DNA of 7,977 bases, from contig JBOFIT010000158.1 of assembly GCA_051650305.1 (NCBI GenBank), forward strand, positions 1 to 7,977, read 5' to 3'. The notes under the pieces were generated by a model. The model was given only the letters and a program-made list of their open reading frames with translations, was not told the origin of the DNA and ran no database searches. Both the position numbers and the translations under genes were made by a program. Below, one piece after another: positions 1-5,946 of the stretch (its first letter is position 1; every line of letters starts with the position of its first letter). This stretch comes from JBOFDK01 sp051650305 (GTDB lineage: Bacteria > Bacillota > Clostridia > Lachnospirales > Cellulosilyticaceae).

Positions 1-366
1 GGTATTACCAATACGATGATGATGTCTATTTATGAACGTACAAAAGAAATAGGGGTTATGAAAGTAATTGGTGCTAAGCTTACAGATATTAAGAAGATGT
101 TCTTAATGGAAGCGCTAATGATTGGTGCCATAGGCGGTACAGTAGGGGTTATCTTCTCCTACGGTATATCCTTTATTATGAACCAATTTGGACCACAAAT
201 CGCAGCAAGTCTAATGATGGGCGGTGGCGGTGCTATCTCTGAAATACCAGTATGGTTGGCAGGAGCGGCTCTCGTATTCTCCACATTAATTGGTCTTGTG
301 TCAGGGTACTTCCCAGCGAGACGTGCCATGAAGCTTTCAGCACTTAGTGCGATACGAACTGAATAA
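1..366 (+). CDS. FtsX/MacB-type ABC transporter permease, C-terminal end (5' truncated by window)
   Basis: The reading frame is open from base 1 and ends at TAA 364-366, so the window holds about the last 121 residues. The first visible part, with RTKEIGVMKVIGA followed by a helix and FLMEALMIGAIGG, is the conserved stretch of FtsX-family permeases, where a cytoplasmic coupling segment precedes a transmembrane helix. Two further hydrophobic segments follow, one around SYGISFIM and one around WLAGAALVFSTLIGLVSGY, and the protein ends with the family-typical 'YFPARRAMKLSALSAIRTE' tail. Such permeases pair with a MacB/LolD-type ATPase and act mechanically on lipoproteins, peptides, antibiotics or cell-wall enzymes; the substrate cannot be read here. 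Upstream partners are outside the window. A glycine-rich GGGG segment sits in the short external loop. The family call is firm, the specific role unknown. Confidence 0.9.
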   Translation, partial: GITNTMMMSIYERTKEIGVMKVIGAKLTDIKKMFLMEALMIGAIGGTVGVIFSYGISFIMNQFGPQIAASLMMGGGGAISEIPVWLAGAALVFSTLIGLVSGYFPARRAMKLSALSAIRTE

Positions 367-372
367 CCAACG

Positions 373-408
373 AAAAGCCAGTCTTCCCTCGCAGAAGACT
401 GGCTTTTT
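373..408. terminator. Bidirectional intrinsic terminator between convergent genes
   Basis: A perfect 14-bp inverted repeat (373-386 with 394-407) encloses a 7-base loop. On the plus strand it ends in five T's followed by an AT-rich run and terminates the FtsX-type gene. On the minus strand the stem ends in four T's and lies 2 bases past the stop codon of the nucleoid-associated protein gene, so it can serve both convergent genes. The plus-strand direction looks stronger. Confidence 0.9.
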
Positions 409-409
409 A

Positions 410-1387
410 TTATTTATTAATAAGTTCGGCAATGTTTTTAAGGACGATAGAAATGGTACCGTCAGGGTTGTTGATGAACTCAATGATATTTGGGTCGTTA
501 AGCATTTCGGTTGGTAGTTTGAGTTCAATCCCTGTATTGGTCTTAAGCTTATGAGAAGCGTACTTTTTATAAGTTGTTTCCGCTTTAGGCAAAGGGATGG
601 TTTTCTCAGTGAGGCCGAAAGCTTCGCATTTCGAAAGACAGGTATCGATGATAGCTTCATGTTCACCGAAAGTTTCTTCGAGGATTTCCTCTAGCATAAT
701 GCTGGAAGAGCTACTGATGCTTTTCGCGATATTGTTTTTTACAAAGGACATGGCCTCTAATTTATTTTCAAAGTTTTCTTCGATGGCTTCATTCATCACG
801 TGCTCCACCACTTTGATTTTCTCTTTGACCGTTAAGGAACTGGTGAACCCAAGTAAGTCTTTTAAGTATTTTTCTTTTAAGGTATCTACCACATCCAGTT
901 GCAAAGAGGATAAGTCTACTAAGACCGCTTCTTGGATTTTACTGGAGCTATCAGGGAAGATGCTTTTATGTTTAATCAAAGTATTACAAGCCCCTTCAGC
1001 CCCTTGGTCTACGTAATGGGTGAAAGCTTCTTTGTAGTTGACTTTAAAGAAACCAAAATAGTGAGTGGTATCTCTGGTAAAATCAGCAATAATTAAATCC
1101 CCACTTGGGATGCCTGCATAGTTTTTCATATAAGCAAAGATTTGTCTTGCAAGGTTGCAAGAAAGCTCATAAAAATCATAGTCACCTTGGCGGAAAAGCT
1201 TGCCATAGTCAGATTCTTCGGTGAAAGTACCGTTGGATAAACTCATGTTTTCTAGAAGCTTCAGCATATGGGAAGTGATGAAAGCTTCAGTCTCGTCTGA
1301 TAAAGTTAGTGGGCCACTAGAAAGTAGTGGTATATCTAAAGTGTTATCTAATAAATGCACGATGGTTTGGTGAAATACAATACTCAT
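410..1387 (-). CDS. 37-kDa nucleoid-associated protein (NdpA/YejK family)
   Basis: The 325-residue product resembles the NdpA/YejK nucleoid-associated family (PF04245), whose E. coli member YejK is similar in size (about 335 residues) and binds the nucleoid; the exact function is poorly defined. Recognisable features are the N-terminal 'IVHLLDN' strand region, GTFTEESDYGKLF (about 53-65, matching the FSEES segment of YejK), the beta-strand core with 'DLIIADF' and 'HYFGFFKVNYKEAF' (97-122), and the C-terminal 'GIELKLPTEMLND...DGTISIVLKNI' (286-319), typical of Firmicute members. No signal peptide or membrane segment is present, so it is cytoplasmic. A run of serines lies at 224-229. The ATG at 1387 has an AGGGAG Shine-Dalgarno site at 1395-1400, 7 bases away. 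The gene has its own promoter and terminator. Family assignment is by recalled motif similarity; any specific role in this organism is unknown. Confidence 0.82.
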   Translation of the reverse strand: MSIVFHQTIVHLLDNTLDIPLLSSGPLTLSDETEAFITSHMLKLLENMSLSNGTFTEESDYGKLFRQGDYDFYELSCNLARQIFAYMKNYAGIPSGDLIIADFTRDTTHYFGFFKVNYKEAFTHYVDQGAEGACNTLIKHKSIFPDSSSKIQEAVLVDLSSLQLDVVDTLKEKYLKDLLGFTSSLTVKEKIKVVEHVMNEAIEENFENKLEAMSFVKNNIAKSISSSSSIMLEEILEETFGEHEAIIDTCLSKCEAFGLTEKTIPLPKAETTYKKYASHKLKTNTGIELKLPTEMLNDPNIIEFINNPDGTISIVLKNIAELINK

Positions 1388-1421
1388 ACAAAAACTCCCT
1401 TATCTTATGTGTTATTGCTTT

Positions 1422-1450
1422 ATTATGAAACAAACCACAAAAAAAGTAAA
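1422..1450 (-). promoter_or_regulatory. Predicted sigma-A promoter of the nucleoid-associated protein gene
   Basis: Reading the minus strand, TTTACT (1445-1450, 4 of 6 to TTGACA) and CATAAT (1422-1427, 5 of 6 to TATAAT) are separated by exactly 17 bases. Transcription would start near 1415, leaving a leader of about 28 bases that contains the Shine-Dalgarno site. The -35 box overlaps the 3' arm and T-run of the preceding gene's terminator. Confidence 0.55.
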
Positions 1451-1474
1451 CCCTCATCTAGTGACGAGGGTTTG
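1439..1474 (-). terminator. Intrinsic terminator of the O-antigen-ligase-like gene
   Basis: AAACCCTC and GAGGGTTT arms (1448-1455 with 1466-1473, 8 bp) flank a short interior containing ACTAGAT, with two further possible pairs inside. On the minus strand the hairpin is followed closely by a run of seven T's interrupted from the stem by an AC. It lies about 8 bases past the stop codon at 1482-1484. The plus-strand side lacks a comparable T-run, so it is directed to the minus strand. Confidence 0.8.
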
Positions 1475-1481
1475 TTTTGTG

Positions 1482-3383
1482 TCAGTCTTGCACTCCTTCA
1501 GCGGGTTCTTCTGAAGGAGCGAGTGTATAGATACGATTATACGCCATACCACTACCTAGAAGAGCAAAATAGAGTGGTGTGACAGAAAGGGTGGTATCGT
1601 TGAAGAAACTTGCCACAAGGTAGCCAACCACACCTAGCATAATCCCTATACCTATGGCTTCATTGAAGTTATAGGTTTTCTTAAAGGCATAGAGCTTCAT
1701 GCAATGGAAGAGATAAATGGCATTGATGAGTACAAAAGCAAGAAGTGCGATGAAGCCTTGGTTAATCCAGATTTGTAAAAAAGTATTATGAGGTTTATCA
1801 ACCACAATAAAAGGATTCCCCATATGTTGCCACTTGCCCCAAAAGTCGTTTTGAGGAAAGGCATAAATAAAGGTGTCCGGGCCTTCGCCTAAAAGTATAT
1901 AATCCTTAAGGAGTGGTAAGCTTCTAGACCATATGTAACCACGACCAGAACCAAGGCGTTCATGACCTTCAAAACCTAGTGTAGGTGGTGTATCTATTTC
2001 GATAGGTTGAAGGGTGCTGTAGTTAACCAGGGATACTTTGCCAGTCTGGTCCATTAAGAAGCCACATTGTGCACTTAAATCCCCAGATTCAGACATAAGT
2101 AAAAAGAATAAGCAGCTTTCAGCTTCAGCACGATTGATGGAGAAGGTGTAGTTATAAAATGCAGGCGCTTTCAGTACGAAAGACCCAGGTTCGAATTCAG
2201 TGGCAGTAAGGACGTTGCCGTCTTGATCTACAAACTTAAGTGCATCTGGTGTGACTGTTATATGAAGGGTATTACCGTCTTCAGTAATTATATTTACTTT
2301 GTGGGTATCGAAGGTGAAATCTACAACTTGTGGTGACTTTAAAGCAGTGTCTACTTTTTCTTCTACTATGCCAAGGGAAACACCGATGGAATAAAACATA
2401 TTGTGAATTTCTCTAGAAGCCCCGGTCACATAAAGTGTAAAAGTGAGATACACTACCATAAAAAGAGTGAGTGAGAGGTACTTTGTTTTTTTACGCATAT
2501 CCGATGTTTTAAAAGTATGTACAGCTGTTGGAAAAGCCTTAAAGAATAAAATGACAAAAGCTATAAATACACAAGCAATACCGACTTGTCCAGCTTGTGA
2601 TTGACAAGCAAACATAATGAAAATACTTGCTAAAGTAGTGAAAAATAAAGCGACTTGTAGCCATTTCTTCTTGCAGAACCATGTAAGGGTAGCAAGGAGA
2701 GGTAAAGCAAGTGCAATAAAGCTTCCTGAGTAGTTTTTATTGCCGATACTGCCTGTCCAAGCACCCGGCTGTGTTTGTAAAAACAGTGGTTCTGTGCCAG
2801 GTGAGAAGTAGTAATATTGCTCGATTTCTCCTGGAGAGATAAAGTCTCTAATCCACTTCATATTCATTAAGTCATAGCCTATAAATTGACTGATGCCTAA
2901 TATCAACTGAATTAATACAAGAATCATAAGGCCTATAAGCATATACTTGAAAGATTTCTTTTCTTCAAATACAAAGAAAGTATAAAACATCACCATGATG
3001 TAGCATACAATGACGCCTATTCCTTCAAAACGAGTCGGTGCACCGATGACAGAACAAGTACGGTAGTCAGAAAAGAAAGCAGAAAGTAAGCTAGTGATAA
3101 TAAAGACACCGCCTAGTAAGTAGTAACACTGAAACCACACATCGCGGTGGAGCTTAATTTTCTTACGTAAAGCTACGATGCATAAGAGCATCCATACGGT
3201 GAGTAGGATAAAGGCGACGGATTTGTAGTAGAAAAACCAATCTTTTGAAGTTTCACTAAGGTAAAGCGCTTGATAGGATGCATCTAACTTAAAATGGACG
3301 AGACGTACAATTAAAGGATAGACTGTAAAAAGTAAAAAAATAGGCAAAAAGCGCCATTTAACAGATCGTATACGATTAAACAT
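1482..3383 (-). CDS. O-antigen ligase/polymerase family membrane protein (Wzy_C type)
   Basis: The 633-residue polytopic membrane protein has the signatures of the O-antigen ligase/polymerase superfamily (PF04932): GSIGNKNYSGSFIALALPLL (211-230), then a conserved arginine region 'GRGYIWSRSLPLLKDYILLGEGPDTF' (480-505), and 'HNTFLQIWINQG' (532-543), whose histidine matches the catalytic-region histidine of WaaL-type enzymes. I count about 9 hydrophobic helices before residue 321 and about 3 after 537, i.e. roughly 12. Residues about 322-480 form an unusually large soluble stretch rich in beta-strand-like sequence, probably outside the membrane. In a monoderm the likely job is polymerising or ligating a lipid-linked surface glycan to another carrier or protein; the substrate cannot be inferred. 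The ATG at 3383 has TAGGGGG at 3390-3395, 6 bases upstream. No glycosyltransferase or flippase genes adjoin it, so it is an orphan. The gene has its own terminator. Confidence 0.85.
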   Translation of the reverse strand: MFNRIRSVKWRFLPIFLLFTVYPLIVRLVHFKLDASYQALYLSETSKDWFFYYKSVAFILLTVWMLLCIVALRKKIKLHRDVWFQCYYLLGGVFIITSLLSAFFSDYRTCSVIGAPTRFEGIGVIVCYIMVMFYTFFVFEEKKSFKYMLIGLMILVLIQLILGISQFIGYDLMNMKWIRDFISPGEIEQYYYFSPGTEPLFLQTQPGAWTGSIGNKNYSGSFIALALPLLATLTWFCKKKWLQVALFFTTLASIFIMFACQSQAGQVGIACVFIAFVILFFKAFPTAVHTFKTSDMRKKTKYLSLTLFMVVYLTFTLYVTGASREIHNMFYSIGVSLGIVEEKVDTALKSPQVVDFTFDTHKVNIITEDGNTLHITVTPDALKFVDQDGNVLTATEFEPGSFVLKAPAFYNYTFSINRAEAESCLFFLLMSESGDLSAQCGFLMDQTGKVSLVNYSTLQPIEIDTPPTLGFEGHERLGSGRGYIWSRSLPLLKDYILLGEGPDTFIYAFPQNDFWGKWQHMGNPFIVVDKPHNTFLQIWINQGFIALLAFVLINAIYLFHCMKLYAFKKTYNFNEAIGIGIMLGVVGYLVASFFNDTTLSVTPLYFALLGSGMAYNRIYTLAPSEEPAEGVQD

Positions 3384-3451
3384 AAAAAACCCCCTAAAAA
3401 TTATAAAAATATCTATCTAGTCATAATATATCATAATAATTTAAAAAATAA
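3384..3451 (-). promoter_or_regulatory. AT-rich leader of the ligase-like gene, promoter probable but not resolved
   Basis: Minus-strand TATAAT occurs at 3400-3405 and several TATTAT/TATGAT/TATATT boxes at about 3424-3440. None has a good -35 hexamer at 16-18 bases. A start from the 3400-3405 box would put the 5' end inside the Shine-Dalgarno site, so the boxes further upstream are more plausible. A 10-base repeat, CTATCTAGTC (plus strand), occurs at 3413-3422 and again in the terminator loop at 3462-3471. Confidence 0.3.
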
Positions 3452-3484
3452 AAGCATTGCCCTATCTAGTCTTGGGCAATGCTT
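3445..3484 (-). terminator. Intrinsic terminator of the SpoIID-like gene
   Basis: An 11-bp perfect stem (3452-3462 with 3474-3484) closes an 11-base loop. On the minus strand it ends in the T-rich tract TTTTATTTTTT. It starts 4 bases past the stop codon at 3489-3491, so it separates this gene from the downstream ligase-like gene. Confidence 0.88.
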
Positions 3485-3488
3485 AAGT

Positions 3489-4787
3489 TTAAGGTAATAA
3501 TTCGGCTATTTTCGTCACAGCAACATAAATTTCGGATATTTTGTACCAAGTGGTTTTGCCTACGACACCATCTTGTGGTAGGTGGAAGATTTTCTGGAAC
3601 GTTTTCACCGCCGTTTGGGTAGCTTCGTCAAAGACACCATTGGTTTTTATCTTAGGAATGAGCGGATAATTATTGGAGATGCGGTTGAGTTGCTCTTGGA
3701 TGGCACGTACACTAGGTCCACTATCACCAAGTTTTAAGGGCTTGCCGGGATAAGATTCAGGATTCCCAGTGACCACCGGTGCCTCGGCAATGATAATGTC
3801 ATCACCGTAGTAGAAACGTAAGATTTTATCAGAGGAAAGACCATCATCCCCTAGATCTTTACTTCCCCATTGACTCATCCAGTTGGGACATGAGACTCTA
3901 GCGCCATCACAGTATTGGCTAAGAAGTGGTTGGGTGACGTTAGGGAGTTTGATATAGTTATCAAACATCTCATCCACCACTTGTGAAATAGTATCAAAGA
4001 TATTGCGACCATAGAAAAAGGCATGGTCATAGGCGGTAGAATTGGTAATGGTGAAGTTTTTACCTTTATTACGGTACCATTCAGTAAAGATACGGTTTAA
4101 CGTAAAGGATGTAATGGCCGTACAGTTGGCACGTATGGTTTCTTTTGGCCAAGTAGGGTAGATTTCAGAGGAGGCTACATTTTTAATGTAGTCTTTGAAA
4201 GGTACCGTATAGTTAGGTGCACTATTGTTGCTGGGTGAACCGTCATGGACGATGACGAATTCAGGGACGACAACAGAGCTAAGAACGATAAAGCCTGGCG
4301 TATTGGTGTCTTTAATTTTAGCTTCAGGAATTTTAGGTGGGTAATCGCCGTAAAGTGTGGGTGGACCAATGTAAATATCATCTGTTTTTGTGGGTGGTGT
4401 CTGACGAGTGAGACGTGGCGTGAGGTAGACGGGCTGAATGGACTGAATAGTAGAGAAAATCTGAGAGCCTGTAACGATAGTAGGAATGTACCCTTCTCTA
4501 GCCACTTCTATGGTGAAATACACAAAAGGTGTGGCTTTAGGATCAGGCTGTTGGGTAAGCTCATCAGGTGGTGCGTCAAGTTCAATAAGAGGGGTTTGGC
4601 CATTGCGATCAGTAAGTAATTCGGCAATTGTCTCAGAAGTACCATCTTTTTTGTAGCGTTTAATAACGACAGGTGTGTCAGCCAAAGGTTTGATAGGACC
4701 TAAGTTTGGGTCAGAAGTAACGTCTACAATGAGAGAGCCGGTGGATTGCCTCGATAAAATAGGGGGATAAAGGGATGTAGGTGACAT
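3489..4787 (-). CDS. SpoIID-like domain protein with C-terminal peptidoglycan-binding domain
   Basis: The 432-residue product appears to have three parts. Residues about 17-125 look like a beta-sandwich of the carboxypeptidase-regulatory type (GSLIVDVTS, 'TDRNGQTPLIEL', 'FTIEVAREGYIPTIV', 'SIQPVYLTP'). Residues about 165-335 resemble SpoIID: 'VPFKDYIKNVASSEIYPTWP' with Glu208 at the place of the SpoIID catalytic glutamate, followed by 'ETIRANCTAITSF', and later WMSQWGSKDLGDDGLSSDKIL with 'RFYYGDDI', which mirrors the MSQYGA...GxxxxEIL end motif. Cys293 and Cys300 lie in this part. Residues about 350-422 are a PG_binding_1 repeat (LKLGDSGPSVRAIQEQLN ... NGVFDEATQTAVKTFQ). SpoIID is a lytic transglycosylase acting on stem-free glycan during engulfment; whether this homologue is active is inferred only. 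There is no signal peptide. The start is ATG 4787, not the in-frame ATG at 4805, because the latter overlaps the Shine-Dalgarno site. Confidence 0.82.
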   Translation of the reverse strand: MSPTSLYPPILSRQSTGSLIVDVTSDPNLGPIKPLADTPVVIKRYKKDGTSETIAELLTDRNGQTPLIELDAPPDELTQQPDPKATPFVYFTIEVAREGYIPTIVTGSQIFSTIQSIQPVYLTPRLTRQTPPTKTDDIYIGPPTLYGDYPPKIPEAKIKDTNTPGFIVLSSVVVPEFVIVHDGSPSNNSAPNYTVPFKDYIKNVASSEIYPTWPKETIRANCTAITSFTLNRIFTEWYRNKGKNFTITNSTAYDHAFFYGRNIFDTISQVVDEMFDNYIKLPNVTQPLLSQYCDGARVSCPNWMSQWGSKDLGDDGLSSDKILRFYYGDDIIIAEAPVVTGNPESYPGKPLKLGDSGPSVRAIQEQLNRISNNYPLIPKIKTNGVFDEATQTAVKTFQKIFHLPQDGVVGKTTWYKISEIYVAVTKIAELLP

Positions 4788-4794
4788 GGGACAC

Positions 4795-4802
4795 CCTCCT
4801 TT
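4795..4802 (-). promoter_or_regulatory. Ribosome binding site that fixes the start at 4787
   Basis: The minus strand reads AAAGGAGG, a full match to the Firmicute consensus, 7 bases before ATG 4785-4787. The upstream in-frame ATG at 4803-4805 directly abuts this site, so the longer frame would simply translate the ribosome binding site as MKGG. The upstream ATG has only a GAGGT about 13 bases away. Confidence 0.9.
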
Positions 4803-4821
4803 CATAAAGGTTTACTACCTC

Positions 4822-4852
4822 TAATATATGCAACCTTTAAAGAAGGCTATGA
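4822..4852 (-). promoter_or_regulatory. Possible sporulation (sigma-E/sigma-K-like) promoter of the SpoIID-like gene
   Basis: Minus strand CATATATTA (4822-4830) fits the sigma-K -10 form CATAnnnTA and partly the sigma-E -10 form. TCATAGC (4846-4852) contains the ATA core of a sigma-E -35, 15 bases away (about 14 is usual). No convincing sigma-A -35 is found for the same -10. The match is partial and rests on consensus sequences known from Bacillus. Confidence 0.35.
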
Positions 4853-4859
4853 CCATGAA

Positions 4860-4896
4860 ACAAAAGAAGGACTTGCAGGGCAAGTCCTTCTTTTGT
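4860..4896 (-). terminator. Intrinsic terminator of the epimerase gene
   Basis: A perfect 17-bp inverted repeat (4860-4876 with 4880-4896) has a 3-base loop. The minus-strand 3' arm carries TTCTTTTGT followed by TTC, giving a short T-rich tail. It lies 18 bases past the epimerase stop and insulates the SpoIID-like gene from read-through. The plus strand also reads TTCTTTTGT, so it may act both ways, though no plus-strand gene needs it. Confidence 0.85.
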
Positions 4897-4914
4897 GTGA
4901 ATCATGTATGAGAA

Positions 4915-5787
4915 TTACTCTAAGTGAAGTGTCATTGTATGGGTACAACTAAAGGTTTTAGCAGGCTCTAACATGACAAGGTCTTTTTTTGCCATCCATT
5001 CACGTGATTCATCCACATAATCCGCATGGCCAAACCAAGGTTCGATACAGACGAATGGTGAAGGTGTATGTGGTGACCAAAGGCCTAAAAATGGGAAGCC
5101 TTCAAAGCCTACTTCTAGATAGCTAGTACGTTTCTTTGAACGTAATGCAATCGATGAACTTTTAAGGTTAGTGAATACGAGAGCATCATCCTTGAAAAGT
5201 TCTGGAGAGATAGGTAAAGTGGTACCTGTCCAAGTAGTGGTTTCAGCCTTGAAGTAACCAGGGTCTACAAGTGCTAAGGAAGTAGCCGTCTCTTCTTTCG
5301 GGAATTGGAAGTAGTAATCTTCCATTGTCTCATTGTCATAGACAGGACACATAAAGCCAGGGTGTGCGCCGATTTTGAAGCCAATGGTTTCTTTATCAGC
5401 ATTATGCACATCGTAAGTAATGGCAAGGGTGTGACCTTCAAGTGTGTAAGTAATACGAAGTTCGAAAAGGAATGGATACATCGTAAGGGTGTGATCGTTT
5501 GCAGTGAGTGCAAAAGTAATGGCTGTTGGTGTTTGGTGCGTAACTTCGAAGTCTAAGTCACGTGCAAAACCGTGCTGACCCACGCTATAATCTTTGCCGT
5601 TATGTGTATAAGTATTATCAAGAACTTTGCCGACTAAAGGGAAAAGTACAGGTGTATGGCGTCCCCAGTAACGGCTGTCCCCAGTCCATATGTGTTCAGT
5701 TCCTGTGTGGTCTTTTAACGAACAGAGTTCGGCACCACTTGATTTAATGGTGGCAGTAAGTAAGTTGTTTTGTAAAGTATAGTTCAT
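4915..5787 (-). CDS. Aldose 1-epimerase family protein (LacX-like mutarotase)
   Basis: The 290-residue product belongs to the aldose 1-epimerase (GalM) superfamily, whose enzymes interconvert the alpha and beta anomers of hexoses in the cytoplasm. The layout and length resemble the LacX-type branch. Visible motifs are 'SSGAELCSLKD' (16-26), 'GRHTPVLFPLVGKV' (42-55), QHGFARDLDFEV (71-82), KIGAHPGF (138-145) and 'CIEPWFGHAD' (247-256). His72 and His142 correspond to the catalytic/substrate-binding histidines and Glu249 to the catalytic base, so it looks intact. There is no signal peptide. The ATG at 5787 is preferred because AAAGGA lies at 5796-5801, 8 bases upstream, and because homologues begin close to MNYTLQNNLL; an in-frame ATG at 5892 would add 35 residues with no family similarity. 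The sugar substrate is not evident, since no sugar operon surrounds it. Confidence 0.88.
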   Translation of the reverse strand: MNYTLQNNLLTATIKSSGAELCSLKDHTGTEHIWTGDSRYWGRHTPVLFPLVGKVLDNTYTHNGKDYSVGQHGFARDLDFEVTHQTPTAITFALTANDHTLTMYPFLFELRITYTLEGHTLAITYDVHNADKETIGFKIGAHPGFMCPVYDNETMEDYYFQFPKEETATSLALVDPGYFKAETTTWTGTTLPISPELFKDDALVFTNLKSSSIALRSKKRTSYLEVGFEGFPFLGLWSPHTPSPFVCIEPWFGHADYVDESREWMAKKDLVMLEPAKTFSCTHTMTLHLE

Positions 5788-5795
5788 TTGATTGA

Positions 5796-5801
5796 TCCTT
5801 T
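5796..5801 (-). promoter_or_regulatory. Ribosome binding site fixing the epimerase start
   Basis: The minus strand reads AAAGGA, 8 bases before ATG 5785-5787. It supports the 290-residue form rather than the 325-residue frame starting at 5892, which would also run through the predicted promoter. Confidence 0.8.
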
Positions 5802-5808
5802 CGTCATT

Positions 5809-5821
5809 GGATAGTGTATCC
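5809..5821. repeat. Short inverted repeat at the predicted epimerase transcription start
   Basis: GGATA and TATCC arms flank a 3-base centre (GTG). The 13-base element overlaps the expected transcription start of the epimerase gene, a place where a repressor could bind. It is short enough that chance cannot be excluded. Confidence 0.35.
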
Positions 5822-5823
5822 TT

Positions 5824-5852
5824 ATTATAGAGGATTTTTAGGAGGTTGAATA
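5824..5852 (-). promoter_or_regulatory. Predicted promoter of the epimerase gene
   Basis: The minus strand has a perfect TATAAT at 5824-5829 with TATTCA (3 of 6 to TTGACA) 17 bases upstream at 5847-5852. Transcription would start near 5817, inside the inverted repeat at 5809-5821, with a leader of about 30 bases. Confidence 0.5.
5840..5845 (+). promoter_or_regulatory. Strong Shine-Dalgarno-like AGGAGG ahead of an alternative GTG start
   Basis: AGGAGG at 5840-5845 sits 8 bases before GTG 5854, which is in frame with the binding-protein gene and would add 31 hydrophilic residues. It competes with the site serving ATG 5947. I judge the later start more likely because the extension places a charged segment ahead of the membrane anchor. 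Confidence 0.35.
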
Positions 5853-5910
5853 GGTGAAATGGGAAAATGAAGAAGAGAACCCTAGCAAACATAAACTTGA
5901 CAAAGAGACA

Positions 5911-5916
5911 TATAAT
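5911..5916 (+). promoter_or_regulatory. Candidate -10 box of the zinc-uptake operon
   Basis: A perfect TATAAT would start transcription near 5923, giving a leader of about 24 bases that keeps the ribosome binding site at 5933-5940. No good -35 lies 16-18 bases upstream (AACATA at 17). A perfect TTGACA exists at 5897-5902 but is only 8 bases away, too close to pair with this box. Initiation may depend on an activator, or the true promoter lies further upstream. Confidence 0.4.
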
Positions 5917-5932
5917 GAGTGTAGCGAAAGGA

Positions 5933-5940
5933 AAGGAAGG
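5933..5940 (+). promoter_or_regulatory. Ribosome binding site of the binding-protein gene
   Basis: AAGGAAGG ends 6 bases before ATG 5947. It is purine-rich but a weaker match than AGGAGG. Together with the signal-anchor beginning shortly after the ATG it supports the 323-residue form. Confidence 0.65.
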
Positions 5941-5946
5941 AATCTA

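Noticed and set aside
597..1016. 139-codon plus-strand open frame
   Set aside because: It lies entirely antisense to the nucleoid-associated protein gene, has no convincing ribosome binding site and no recognisable protein features.
1355..1582. 75-codon plus-strand open frame across the spacer and the ligase gene's 3' end
   Set aside because: It runs through a promoter and a terminator hairpin and overlaps two well-supported genes in antisense.
3384..3488. Possible small RNA or riboswitch before the ligase-like gene
   Set aside because: The only structure is the terminator of the upstream gene; the rest is plain AT-rich leader with no second hairpin.
4245..4619. 124-codon plus-strand open frame
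   Set aside because: Antisense shadow of the SpoIID-like gene, without family similarity or a ribosome binding site.
5305..5747. Two plus-strand open frames (5305-5556 and 5562-5747)
   Set aside because: Both are antisense to the intact epimerase gene and encode nothing recognisable.
410..5787. A single five-kilobase minus-strand operon
   Set aside because: Strong hairpin terminators follow the epimerase, SpoIID-like and ligase-like genes, so separate transcription units are more likely.
5788..5892. 35-residue N-terminal extension of the epimerase with a hydrophobic start that looks like a signal peptide
   Set aside because: The predicted promoter and the AAAGGA site lie inside this stretch, the enzyme family is cytoplasmic, and the core begins properly at 5787.
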